Positions 33,454 to 41,611 of a stretch of DNA of 64,000 nt are shown here, in pieces. Source of the DNA: Neorhizobium huautlense. Lineage in GTDB: Bacteria; Pseudomonadota; Alphaproteobacteria; Rhizobiales; Rhizobiaceae. Location: the NCBI RefSeq assembly GCF_002968575.1, contig NZ_PVBM01000022.1:1-64000 (forward strand), given 5' to 3'. The notes under the pieces were generated by a model. The model worked only from the letters and a program-made list of their open reading frames with translations. It was not told where the DNA came from and did no database searches. The translations under genes were made by a program, and so were the position numbers. How positions within the stretch are numbered: position 1 is the stretch's first letter; each line of letters starts with the position of its first letter.

Positions 33454-34599
33454 TCAGAACGGCATGTTGGCCAGGATATTGCGGTCCACCGTCTGAATGT
33501 CCCGCTTGCCGCAAAGCGCCATGGTGATATCCATCTCCTTGCGGATGATTTCCAGTGCTGCGGTCACGCCGGGCTTGCCCATGGCGCCGAGGCCGTAGAG
33601 GAAAGGCCGGCCGATATAGGTGCCGCGCGCGCCGAGCGCCACGGCCTTCAAGACGTCCTGACCGGAGCGGATGCCGCTGTCGAAATGCACTTCGATGCGG
33701 TCACCCACCGCATCGACGATCCTCGGCAGCATGCTGATGGAGGAGGGGGCGCCGTCGAGCTGGCGGCCGCCATGGTTCGAAACGATGATCGCATCCGCGC
33801 CGGTATCGGCAGCGGCGCGCGCATCCTCCTCGTCGAGGATGCCCTTGATGATCAGCTTGCCGCCCCAGAGGTCCTTGATCCAGCGGACGTCTTCCCAGGA
33901 AAGCCGCGGGTCGAATTGCTCGGCGGTCCAGGCGCCGAGCGAGGAAAGGTCGGAGACGTTGCTCGCATGGCCGACGATATTGCCGAAACCGCGGCGCTTG
34001 GTGCCCAGCATTTCCAGGCACCAGCGCGGCCGGGTCACGAGCTGCAGGGCCGCGTTGAGCGTCGGCTTCGGCGGAGCGGCGAGGCCGTTGCGCAGGTCCT
34101 TGTGGCGCTGCCCGAGGATCTGCAGATCGGCGGTGACGACGAGCGCCGAGCACTTGGCAGCCTTGGCGCGGCCGATCAGCCGCTCGATGAATCCGCGGTC
34201 CTTCATCACATAGAGCTGGAACCAGAAGGGTTTTGTCGTCACCGAAGCGACGTCCTCGATCGAGCAGATGCTCATGGTGGAAAGCGTGAAAGGTACGCCG
34301 AACTCTTCTGCGGCCTTCGCCGCCAGCATCTCGCCGTCGGCATGCTGCATGCCAGTCATTCCGGTCGGCGCCAGCGCCACGGGCATCGCCGCCTTCTGTC
34401 CGATCATGGTGGTTTCCAGCGAGCGATTGGTCATGTCGACGAGCACGCGCTGGCGCAGCTTGATCTTGGCGAAATCGTCCTCGTTCGCCCGGTAGGTTCC
34501 TTCGGTCCAGGCGCCGCTGTCGGCATAGTCGAAGAACATTTTCGGGACACGGCGGCGGGCGAGGGTTTTGAGGTCTGCAATGGTCAGCGGCTTGGACAT
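33454..34599 (-). CDS. lldD: FMN-dependent alpha-hydroxy acid dehydrogenase (LldD-like)
   Basis: A 381-aa FMN enzyme that oxidises L-2-hydroxy acids such as L-lactate. The catalytic block SNHGGRQLDGAPSS holds His276 and Arg279, APTGMTGMQHADGE provides the FMN-binding region near residue 80, and the late GARGTYIGRPFLYGL binds phosphate. The length and termini fit respiratory LldD of proteobacteria; glycolate or mandelate cannot be excluded. It is transcribed toward, and convergent with, the SNase-like gene, and is about 85 bp after guaD on the same strand, so may be in that unit. Confidence 0.88.
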   Translation of the reverse strand: MSKPLTIADLKTLARRRVPKMFFDYADSGAWTEGTYRANEDDFAKIKLRQRVLVDMTNRSLETTMIGQKAAMPVALAPTGMTGMQHADGEMLAAKAAEEFGVPFTLSTMSICSIEDVASVTTKPFWFQLYVMKDRGFIERLIGRAKAAKCSALVVTADLQILGQRHKDLRNGLAAPPKPTLNAALQLVTRPRWCLEMLGTKRRGFGNIVGHASNVSDLSSLGAWTAEQFDPRLSWEDVRWIKDLWGGKLIIKGILDEEDARAAADTGADAIIVSNHGGRQLDGAPSSISMLPRIVDAVGDRIEVHFDSGIRSGQDVLKAVALGARGTYIGRPFLYGLGAMGKPGVTAALEIIRKEMDITMALCGKRDIQTVDRNILANMPF

Positions 34600-34684
34600 A
34601 TTTCGCGGTTTCCTCCGGACAGTGCCGGAGAACTACCACATCCGGAACCGGGCGCCAGAGGAATATCCGTCGCAGCCCGGCTTT

Positions 34685-35998
34685 TCAGCCGGCGATTCTC
34701 GCCTTCATCGTCTGTCCCGCCACATAGGTCTCGACGACGGCGCGGTCGTCGCCCATGGTCTGCAGCAGGAACAGTTCTTCCGGCAGCGTCTTGACGGTCT
34801 CCATGCGCAGTTTCATCGCAGGCGTCGGCGCAGCATCCAGCACCACCAGGTCGGCGTCGGTGCCGGGTTCCAGCGTGCCGATCCGGTCTGCGAGCGACAG
34901 GGCTTCGGCATTGCCGCGGGTCATCAGGTAGAAGCTTTCGAGCGGGTTAAGCCGCTCGCCCAGAAGCTGCTGGATCTTGTAGGCCTCGTCGAGGGTGCGC
35001 AGCATCGAATAGCTCGATCCGCCGCCGATATCGGTCGCGACAGCCACGCGCACCGGCTTTTCCCGCCGCATCAGCGATTTCATCGGAAAGAGACCGGAGC
35101 CGAGGAAAAGGTTGGAGGTCGGGCAGTGGACGGCGACCGCGCCTGCTTCGGAGAGCACGTCCGCTTCTCGTTCCGAGAGGTGGATAGCATGGCCGAGCAG
35201 GGTCTTCTTTCCCAAAAGCCCGTAGCGGGCATAGATATCCGTATAGTCCTTCGCCTCCGGATAGAGTTCGCAGGTGTAGCGGATTTCCTCGTGGTTCTCG
35301 GAAAGATGAGTCTGAATGTGGAGGTCCGGGAACTCCTCCGCCAGCGCCTGGGCCGCCTTCATTTGCCCCGGCGTCGAGGTGATCGCGAAGCGCGGCGTAA
35401 TGGCGACGTGGTTACGGCCCTTGCCGTGCCAGTCGGCGATCACGGCCCGCGTCTCGTCATAGCCCATTTCCGGCGTGTCGAGCAGGCCCTGCGGCGCGTT
35501 GCGGTCCATCATCACCTTGCCGCCGACCATGCACATGCCCCGCTTCAGGGCTTCGGCGAAATAGGCATCGGCGGAGGTCTTGTGGACGGAGCAATAGGCG
35601 ACGGCCGTCGTCGTGCCGTGGCGGATGAGTTCGTCGTAGAAATGGGTGGCGATCCGCGCCGCGTGGTCGCCTTCGACGAACCGGCATTCCTCCGGGAACG
35701 TATAGGTGTTCAGCCATTCCAGAAGATTGGCGGCATAGGAGGCGATCACCTGCATCTGCGGGAAATGCATGTGGGTGTCGATGAACCCCGGCAGGATGAG
35801 ATGCGGCCGGTGGTCGATTTCCTCAATCCCATCCGCCGCCTTTGCCTTGACCGTCGCGTAATCGCCGACGGCTGCGATCTTGCCGCTCTCGATCAAGAGT
35901 GCGCCATCGCTTTCGTACGCATAGCTTTCGCTATCGGTCAGGGAAAGCGGCGCCCGCTTGAAGGAGAGCAGCCGTCCGCGGATAAGCATCTGGGTCAT
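34685..35998 (-). CDS. guaD: Guanine deaminase
   Basis: A 437-aa amidohydrolase converting guanine to xanthine. Zinc-binding sites are visible: GFIDTHMHFPQMQ (HxH, near residue 80), IQTHLSENHEEIRY (about 230), GHAIHLSEREADVL (about 266) and DIGGGSSYSMLRTLDEAYK with the catalytic Asp (landmark VATDIGGG). The segment LLEWLNTYTFPEE is characteristic of guanine deaminases. Its ATG overlaps the stop of puuD by four bases, so the pair is translationally coupled. It supplies xanthine for XdhAB encoded further right. Confidence 0.94.
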   Translation of the reverse strand: MTQMLIRGRLLSFKRAPLSLTDSESYAYESDGALLIESGKIAAVGDYATVKAKAADGIEEIDHRPHLILPGFIDTHMHFPQMQVIASYAANLLEWLNTYTFPEECRFVEGDHAARIATHFYDELIRHGTTTAVAYCSVHKTSADAYFAEALKRGMCMVGGKVMMDRNAPQGLLDTPEMGYDETRAVIADWHGKGRNHVAITPRFAITSTPGQMKAAQALAEEFPDLHIQTHLSENHEEIRYTCELYPEAKDYTDIYARYGLLGKKTLLGHAIHLSEREADVLSEAGAVAVHCPTSNLFLGSGLFPMKSLMRREKPVRVAVATDIGGGSSYSMLRTLDEAYKIQQLLGERLNPLESFYLMTRGNAEALSLADRIGTLEPGTDADLVVLDAAPTPAMKLRMETVKTLPEELFLLQTMGDDRAVVETYVAGQTMKARIAG

Positions 35999-37233
35999 TG
36001 CGATATCGTGCTTTCGTACCAGGCGGTCAGCAGCTTGCGTTCCTCCGGCGAGATGCCGGTAACATTCCCGGGGGGCATGGCATGGCTCCGGCCGGCCTGG
36101 ATATAGATTTCCCGTGCATGCGCCGCAATCTCCCGGTCCGTCTCCAGCCTGACGGATTTCGGCGTGAAGGAAATGCCTTCCCAGACCGGTTCAGCCGCGT
36201 GGCACATCGAACAGCGTGCGAGGACCACGTCCTTTGCGGAGCCGAAATGCGCGTTGGAGGCAAACTTCTGCTCCATCGGAGCTATTGGCGGCGTCATCGA
36301 TGTCTCGGTCTCGCCGGTCAGTACCTTCGGGACAGTCGAAAGCCAGATGATGACGATGAAGATGAGGACCGTCACCAGCCAGGTCCAGGTCGGCTTACCC
36401 TTCCTTGCGTGCGTGGTGTTGAACCAGTGCCTTATTGTGACCCCCATCAGGAAGACGAGCGCGGCGATCACCCAGTTGAAGGCGGTCGCAAACGCCAGCG
36501 GGTAGTGGTTCGACAGCATGAAGAAGATGACGGGCAGCGTTAGGTAGTTGTTGTGAAGCGAGCGCTGCTTGGCGACAAAGCCGTATTTCGGGTCCGGCGT
36601 GCGGCCGGCGATCAGGTCCGCCACGACGATCTTCTGGTTGGGAATGATGATGAAGAAGACATTGGCGGACATGATCGTGGCGGTGAAGGCGCCGAGGTGC
36701 AGGAAGGCAGCGCGGCCGGTGAAGACCTGCGTGTAACCCCATGCCATTGCGATCAGCACCACATAAAGCACTGCCATCAGGCCCCAGGTATTGTTGCCGA
36801 TCGGCGACTTGCAGAGCTGATCGTAGATGATCCAGCCGACCGCAAGCGAGACGAGCGAGATGAGGATGGCCTGCCAGGGGGCGAGTTCCATCACCGTCGG
36901 ATCGATCAGGAAGAGGTCGGCGCCGCCATAATAGACGATGCAGAGCATCAGGAAGCCGGAGAGCCAGGTGAAATAGCTCTCGTATTTGAACCAGGTCAGA
37001 TGCTCGGGCATCTCGGCCGGCGCCACCAGATATTTCTGGACATGGTAGAAGCCGCCGCCATGCACCTGCCACTCTTCGCCATAAACGCCGGCCGGCAGGT
37101 GCTGCCGTTTTACCAGACCGAGATCCAGCGCGATGAAATAAAAGGACGAACCGATCCAGGCGATCGCGGTAATGACGTGAAACCAGCGGGCGGCAAAGCT
37201 CAGCCACTCCCAGGCAACGGCGTATTCATACAT
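35995..37233 (-). CDS. puuD: Urate hydroxylase PuuD with C-terminal cytochrome c domain
   Basis: A 412-aa membrane protein that oxidises urate to 5-hydroxyisourate. The N-terminal DUF989 part has about eight transmembrane helices (FHVITAIAWIGSSFYFIALD near residue 20; GALIGGRTP-like loop). The C-terminal 80 residues form a cytochrome c with C341-S-M-C344-H345 and a later Met (SHAMPPGNV). Family knowledge: this replaces soluble uricase and couples to the respiratory chain. It is the first gene of puuD-guaD and diverges from a small secreted protein gene. Confidence 0.94.
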   Translation of the reverse strand: MYEYAVAWEWLSFAARWFHVITAIAWIGSSFYFIALDLGLVKRQHLPAGVYGEEWQVHGGGFYHVQKYLVAPAEMPEHLTWFKYESYFTWLSGFLMLCIVYYGGADLFLIDPTVMELAPWQAILISLVSLAVGWIIYDQLCKSPIGNNTWGLMAVLYVVLIAMAWGYTQVFTGRAAFLHLGAFTATIMSANVFFIIIPNQKIVVADLIAGRTPDPKYGFVAKQRSLHNNYLTLPVIFFMLSNHYPLAFATAFNWVIAALVFLMGVTIRHWFNTTHARKGKPTWTWLVTVLIFIVIIWLSTVPKVLTGETETSMTPPIAPMEQKFASNAHFGSAKDVVLARCSMCHAAEPVWEGISFTPKSVRLETDREIAAHAREIYIQAGRSHAMPPGNVTGISPEERKLLTAWYESTISQ

Positions 37234-37544
37234 TCAGGGTCCCCTTCGATTCCCTTTATTGCCCCCCGGCCCGCCACTCTGCGAAAAAAACGGGAAGGAG
37301 GGAAGCGATTATCTGCGGGAACATTTTTGTTCCTCTCGACGGAACTCACGTCGGTGACTCCGAGTTCTCACCTGCGCGTGATCTTAAGATGACCATTTTC
37401 GAATGTATTAATTGTGCATTGCGGAATATCGGAATGGCCGGCTAGGCCGACTCACGTAATGTGACAAATGCAAGTCAACCGGCGAGGTCCGGGTATTGCG
37501 TGAAAAGCTCGCCGGAGATGGCATCATCAACGGAGACTAAGCTC
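37234..37544. other. Divergent intergenic region, puuD / small secreted protein
   Basis: These 311 bp should contain the divergent promoters. AT-rich patches occur near 37385-37425, and GGCCGGCTAGGCC at 37438-37450 is a short dyad. I see no RNA gene. Confidence 0.35.
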
Positions 37545-37904
37545 ATGCGTGGTATTCTGACAGGTGTGATGATTGCGTTTGTATCCTGCGTTGGGGCCGG
37601 CACGGCGACCGCCCACGAGGCCCATAGCCCGACCGGCGTCACCTGGAAATATGACGGCTTCTGCTGCAATGGAGACAACCATACCGGCGACTGCCAGATG
37701 ATCTCGACGAAGAACGTCAAGGTCACGAAGGGCGGCTATGAGATCTCGCTTGGTCCCGGCGATCACAGGCTGATCACCAGGCCGCATCATTTCTCGCTGA
37801 AACAGAGCCAGGCGCGGCGCAGTTATGACGAGGAATATCATCTCTGTCTGTATCCGACCGAAGATACGCTTCGCTGTTTCTATGCGCCGGACATGAGTTA
37901 CTGA
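37545..37904 (+). CDS. Small cysteine-containing secreted protein
   Basis: A 119-aa protein starting at ATG 37545 with CGGAG upstream. A signal peptide (MRGILTGVMIAFVSCVGAG, cleavage after ATA near residue 23) is followed by HEAHSPTGVTWKYDGFCCNGDNHTGDCQ (landmarks FCCNGD and TGDCQ). Five Cys in the mature part suggest two disulfides; the last two are in HLCLYPTEDTLRCFY. The family is common but uncharacterised in rhizobia, as far as I recall. It stands alone, divergent from puuD. Confidence 0.72.
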   Translation: MRGILTGVMIAFVSCVGAGTATAHEAHSPTGVTWKYDGFCCNGDNHTGDCQMISTKNVKVTKGGYEISLGPGDHRLITRPHHFSLKQSQARRSYDEEYHLCLYPTEDTLRCFYAPDMSY

Positions 37905-37965
37905 GGCCGCCGGAAACGGCCAGACGGTTTTCCCTCCGGAGGTGCGGCGGATAGGAAACCGGCTG

Positions 37966-38862
37966 CTAACCTTCGGTGCCCGGCATGGTTTTGAGCAGAA
38001 AGTCACGAAAGGCGCGGATTTTTCGGGAGTTCCTGCGCGCCTCCGGATAGGCGATCCAATAGTCGCTGCCGTCATGGCCCAGAATGTCGAACGGCTGGAT
38101 TAGTCGCCCGAGGGCGATATCGGCGGTATAAAATTCCGGATGCAGAATTGCCACGCCCTGACCGGCGATCGCGGCGGATGCCTCGAAGGCCTGCGCGCCG
38201 AATCTGCTGACCGGCCGACCGGTGAGATCCACATCCGGCAGGCCGGCTGCGGCAAACCAGACCGGCCACCACGGATCGCCCGGATCGATTATCCTGAGTT
38301 TGAGGATATCCTCAGGCGTTTTCACCCCGCCGATCGTCGCGGCCAAAGCCGGGCTCAGCATCGGCGTAAAGTGATTATGCATCAGAAAATGCGTGCGTAA
38401 GCCAGGCCATTCGCCCTTTCCGCTGCGGATCGCTATGTCCGCCTGGGTGCGCGAGAAATCGACCATCTCCTGCGATGTCTCCAGTCTCACGGCAATGCCG
38501 GGATTTTCGAACTGGAACGTGCCGAGATGCCGCGCCAGCCATTGCGCGGCGAAAGTAGCTGTCGAATGGACGATCAGCGTGCTTTCCGCCACGTTGCTGA
38601 GGCTCGCAACGGCGCTTTCCATGATCGCGAAGGCTTCCGTTAGCCTCGGCGCCAGCCGCTCGCCGGCCTCGGTCAACGTGACTTGCCGCGGACGGCGCAG
38701 GAAAAGCTGTTCCTTCAGTGTGTCTTCCAGAAGCTTGATCTGATAGCTGACGGCGGTCTGCGTCAACCCCAGTTCCTCGCCGGCCTTGGTGAAGCTCATC
38801 TGCCGCGCGGCGGATTCGAAGACCCGCAAGGCGTTTAACGGGAACTGTTTCGACATCTTCAT
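37966..38862 (-). CDS. LysR family regulator (GcvA-like), copy 1
   Basis: A 298-aa LysR regulator of the GcvA type. The DNA-binding domain reads FPLNALRVFESAARQMSFTKAGEELGLTQTAVSYQIKLLE (landmarks NALRVFESAARQ and QTAVSYQIKLLE), and is very like that of the second LysR at 39223. The effector domain is about residues 90-295. I chose the ATG at 38862; one frame-open ATG further upstream would add 25 residues with no supporting site. It diverges from a 75-aa DUF1127-like gene, with a T-N-A dyad between them. Target: probably the small gene and itself; links to purine genes are unproved. Confidence 0.86.
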   Translation of the reverse strand: MKMSKQFPLNALRVFESAARQMSFTKAGEELGLTQTAVSYQIKLLEDTLKEQLFLRRPRQVTLTEAGERLAPRLTEAFAIMESAVASLSNVAESTLIVHSTATFAAQWLARHLGTFQFENPGIAVRLETSQEMVDFSRTQADIAIRSGKGEWPGLRTHFLMHNHFTPMLSPALAATIGGVKTPEDILKLRIIDPGDPWWPVWFAAAGLPDVDLTGRPVSRFGAQAFEASAAIAGQGVAILHPEFYTADIALGRLIQPFDILGHDGSDYWIAYPEARRNSRKIRAFRDFLLKTMPGTEG

Positions 38863-38889
38863 GGATGAGTTCTCTTGATGCATAGATAC

Positions 38890-38909
38890 GGTTATTCGAT
38901 TGGATAACC
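38890..38909. promoter_or_regulatory. Inverted repeat, candidate LysR binding site 1
   Basis: GGTTAT-8 bases-ATAACC lies 28 bp from the LysR start in the divergent intergenic region. The form (T-rich half, A-rich half) fits the LysR T-N11-A pattern. Confidence 0.5.
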
Positions 38910-38979
38910 GCCGATCGCGAGCGCACATTACCTCCACAGCGAACCTATGGAAACGGATTTATCCCGTTGGAGGTCAACA

Positions 38980-39207
38980 ATGTTTTCCATAACCCACATG
39001 CATTTCGGGCGACTTCTGCCGCATGTCTCTCTGGCTGAACTGTTCCATCGCTTGCTCCGGAAGCATCAAGACAGCGTCGATATGGAAGAGATGCCGGAAA
39101 GCTGGCAGCGGGATATCGGCATGCTGGACGGACGGGACCGGCGAGGTGCGCCGGAAGAAGGCTCGTTCAAAGCGGCGCGGATGATCTATACTCAACGAAG
39201 CCTGTAG
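38980..39207 (+). CDS. DUF1127-like small protein, copy 1
   Basis: A 75-aa protein starting at ATG 38980 with a perfect GGAGG six bases upstream. The N-terminal helix (HVSLAELFHRLLRKH) is followed by MPESWQRDIGMLDGRDRR, which resembles the DUF1127 core L..L.RDIGL.R. Such arginine-rich miniproteins bind RNA or affect phosphate and carbon metabolism in related species. It is divergent from LysR copy 1, and a similar pair follows at once. Family membership is moderately sure. Confidence 0.7.
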   Translation: MFSITHMHFGRLLPHVSLAELFHRLLRKHQDSVDMEEMPESWQRDIGMLDGRDRRGAPEEGSFKAARMIYTQRSL

Positions 39208-39222
39208 GCGATGCGAAGAGCG

Positions 39223-40152
39223 TCAGGCCAACGGCGGAGCGAGCTGGCCCGGCGCTAGTGCCAGTTCACGGGCTACGGCCGCCTGGATCCAGGCGGCGAA
39301 GGCCTTGACCTTGGCCGCATTCTTGCGCGCAGGCGGATAACAAAGCCAATAGGTCTTGGTATCGCTGAGGGCGAGATCGAAAGGCTGCACGAGGCGACCC
39401 GAGGCAAGTTCGGCCTTGAACAGGAAGGGGCTCAGCATGGCAACGCCATGGCCGGCGATTGCGGCATTCGCTTCCAGGTCCAGCGCCCCATATGCATCGA
39501 GCTGCATCTGCCTGACGCCGATAGGATCAAGGCCGGCGGCCTGGAACCAGTCGTTCCACAGCCCCTTGCCGTTCGAAATCCACGGCGGCTTCATCAGGTC
39601 GGCGGGCGTCTCGATGCCGCCGACGCTTTCGGCGAGTTGCGGATTGAGCATGGGCGCATAGGTTAGGCGCAATACCGGATGGCAGATCAAGCCGTCCCAA
39701 GGGTTTGCCCCGATGCGGATCGCCACATCGGTCGGTTGCGGATATTGCCCGTCGTGGGCATCGCTGCGCACCAGCCGCACGGCGATATGCGGATGTTCGA
39801 GCTGAAATTCGCCGATATGCCGTGCCAGCCAGTGAGAGGCGAAGGTCGGCGGGGAGTGGATTTCCAATGTCTCCTCCGTCGTGCCGCGCGCTTCCTGCAT
39901 CGCTTCAGACAAAAGGGAAAAAGCCTCGGCTACTTTCGGCAGGAGATTGCGGCCGGTTTCCGTCAGCTGCAGCGCCCGCGGCTTGCGGAGGAATACCGCG
40001 TCACCGAGATAGTCTTCGAGCAGTTTGATCTGGTAGCTGACCGCGGTCTGGGTCATGCCCAGCTCTTCCGCCGCGCGGGTGAAATTTTGAAGGCGCGCGA
40101 CCACCTCGAAAACCCTCAGTGCATTCAGCGGAAAACGGCGCGACAATTTCAT
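39223..40152 (-). CDS. LysR family regulator (GcvA-like), copy 2
   Basis: A 309-aa LysR regulator, paralogous to the one at 37966. The helix-turn-helix FPLNALRVFEVVARLQNFTRAAEELGMTQTAVSYQ (landmarks NALRVFEVVARL and MTQTAVSYQIKLLE) differs from copy 1 at only a few places in the recognition helix. The effector domain is more divergent, so it may sense another ligand. It is followed, on the minus strand, by copy 1's small gene running against it (15 bp between stops), and is divergent from a second small DUF1127-like gene. Confidence 0.9.
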   Translation of the reverse strand: MKLSRRFPLNALRVFEVVARLQNFTRAAEELGMTQTAVSYQIKLLEDYLGDAVFLRKPRALQLTETGRNLLPKVAEAFSLLSEAMQEARGTTEETLEIHSPPTFASHWLARHIGEFQLEHPHIAVRLVRSDAHDGQYPQPTDVAIRIGANPWDGLICHPVLRLTYAPMLNPQLAESVGGIETPADLMKPPWISNGKGLWNDWFQAAGLDPIGVRQMQLDAYGALDLEANAAIAGHGVAMLSPFLFKAELASGRLVQPFDLALSDTKTYWLCYPPARKNAAKVKAFAAWIQAAVARELALAPGQLAPPLA

Positions 40153-40166
40153 CAGTAGGCTTTCAT

Positions 40167-40185
40167 CGATAAGCTCTCTTTATCG
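40167..40185. promoter_or_regulatory. Inverted repeat, candidate LysR binding site 2
   Basis: CGATAA-7 bases-TTATCG lies 15 bp from the start of LysR copy 2, in the same relative place as the repeat next to LysR copy 1, but with a different sequence. Confidence 0.5.
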
Positions 40186-40276
40186 CTGCCCACTGTAATT
40201 GAATTGGAAATCCCCGGCAATCCGGGGCATTCATGATCTCACACAACCAATATTATTGATCGATGTGGAGCAAACC

Positions 40277-40525
40277 ATGCTGTCCGCAAACGCTAAAGCC
40301 GTGTCTCTTGCACCCGGCCCCCTGCAATCCAATGGCTTTGATGGCGCTTGGCGTGTCTTCGGCCGGTTCCTCTCTCGTCTCGTCATGCGCGGTTCGCGGC
40401 GAGTGCCCGACTTGCCGGCTGATCTGTGCGGCGATGTCGGATTTGCCGACAGCCTGTCGCTCGATCGCGAAAGCGCCTTCTGGGATGCTAGACAGCGTTC
40501 AAACGCTCGGGACCTGCCGCTTTGA
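40277..40525 (+). CDS. DUF1127-like small protein, copy 2
   Basis: An 82-aa protein starting at ATG 40277, with GGAG six bases upstream (GTGGAGCAAACC). The central FGRFLSRLVMRGSRRVPDLPADLCGDVGFAD (landmarks GRFLSRLVMRGSRRV and GDVGFAD) lines up with the helix and xP..x.xDxGxxD region of the protein at 38980. It is divergent from LysR copy 2. Its last 27 bp overlap the 3' end of the convergent xdhC gene, so it may have an antisense effect on xdhC mRNA. Family placement is only probable. Confidence 0.65.
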   Translation: MLSANAKAVSLAPGPLQSNGFDGAWRVFGRFLSRLVMRGSRRVPDLPADLCGDVGFADSLSLDRESAFWDARQRSNARDLPL

Positions 40526-41335
40526 GGCGGTTTCCTCCAGCGCGGCGTAGGTCTCCAGCAGTTCAGCTGCGACCATCGCTGCGATGACGGCGGGCCGCTT
40601 GTCCTTCACCGCATTGCCGCCGATCGGCAGGATGAGATGGGAAAGCATCGCCTCGTTGCCGCCCTCACGCTTCAGCCATTGGGAGAATGTCGCGCGCTTG
40701 GTAAGCGAGCCGATCATGCCGACATAGGCGAGGTCGGGACGCGAAAGACCCTCTTTGGCGATCAGGAAATCCAGCGCGTGGTTGTGGGTGAGGATGATCG
40801 CTGCACCGCCGGGTGGGACCTTCTTCACCAAGGTTTCCGGCATGGCGGTCAGATGCGTTTCAGTTTCCGCCGGCAGATCCTCGAGGGCTTCGGGCCGCGT
40901 CTCGACGACGGTCACGGCGAAGGGCAGGGGCGCCAGCGCTCTGGCGAGCGCCTGACCGACATGACCTGCACCGAAGATGAAGACCGAGGGGCGCTGCTCC
41001 AGTTCGCCTCGCATCCGCGCCTCCAGCGCGTCGGCCAGCGCCTGGGATATCGGCGTAAAGGCAAGCCGCGTGCGTCCGCCGCAGCACTGGCCAATTTCCG
41101 GGCCAAGTGGGATATCGATCACGCTCTTGCCGCCGCCGGCAAGCATCGCACGGGCATTGTCGATCGCCATGTATTCGAACTGGCCGCCGCCGATCGTGCC
41201 CCAGATCGCTTTCTCGGCCACCAGCATGAAGGCGCCGGCCTCACGCGGCGTCGACCCCTTCGCCTGCGCGATCTCCACAAGCACACAGGCGGGATGAGCG
41301 GCGATAAAAGAGGCGAGGCGAAGGTCTGTTGTCAT
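40499..41335 (-). CDS. xdhC: Xanthine dehydrogenase accessory protein XdhC
   Basis: A 278-aa XdhC/CoxI protein that inserts the sulfurated molybdenum cofactor into xanthine dehydrogenase. Landmarks are VLVEIAQAKGSTPREAGAFMLV (N-terminal XdhC/CoxI domain), WGTIGGGQFEYMAI with the conserved Gly-rich loop, and the NAD-like FIFGAGHVGQALARAL motif near residue 120, followed by FLIAKEGLSRPDLAYVGMIGS. I chose the ATG at 41335 (MTTDLRLASF); 12 extra residues are possible. It is separated from xdhAB by the oppositely oriented Mn-catalase gene and by a GNAT gene. Confidence 0.93.
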   Translation of the reverse strand: MTTDLRLASFIAAHPACVLVEIAQAKGSTPREAGAFMLVAEKAIWGTIGGGQFEYMAIDNARAMLAGGGKSVIDIPLGPEIGQCCGGRTRLAFTPISQALADALEARMRGELEQRPSVFIFGAGHVGQALARALAPLPFAVTVVETRPEALEDLPAETETHLTAMPETLVKKVPPGGAAIILTHNHALDFLIAKEGLSRPDLAYVGMIGSLTKRATFSQWLKREGGNEAMLSHLILPIGGNAVKDKRPAVIAAMVAAELLETYAALEETASKRQVPSV

Positions 41336-41520
41336 GGGGCCACTCTGTGCATCAAACCAAGTTCGGTGCAAGGCCTTGCGCCTTGAGCTTGCAGGGCGGT
41401 TTGATCCTCTTCAGCGCGGATTTCTCGATCCTGATCCGGAAGCGGCAGGGCCCGGTCGGTAGGTCCCGTCTCTCCCGCAGCAGGGTTGCCCCAGGACCTT
41501 CGAAAAGAAGAGCTAAATCG

Positions 41521-41545
41521 GGAACTATTCGTGGTGCCGCCAGTT
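41521..41545 (+). promoter_or_regulatory. EcfG/RpoE2-type promoter candidate for the Mn-catalase gene
   Basis: GGAAC (41521-41525), 16 bases, then AGTT (41542-41545) matches the alphaproteobacterial general-stress sigma factor pattern GGAAC-N16/17-CGTT except for one base. It lies 67 bp before the start codon. In related rhizobia catalase-like genes belong to this regulon. Confidence 0.6.
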
Positions 41546-41611
41546 CGCTCCCCGGACGACCTTCGTGTCGCTTCACCACTTCCAGTTTAATTTCCACCAC
41601 GAGGAATGACT

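Noticed and set aside
34568..36106. Long frame antisense to guaD
   Set aside because: guaD and puuD on the opposite strand have intact catalytic residues; the antisense frame resembles no protein.
41336..41600. Small open frames upstream of the Mn-catalase gene
   Set aside because: No ribosome binding site; the region is better explained as the catalase promoter and leader.
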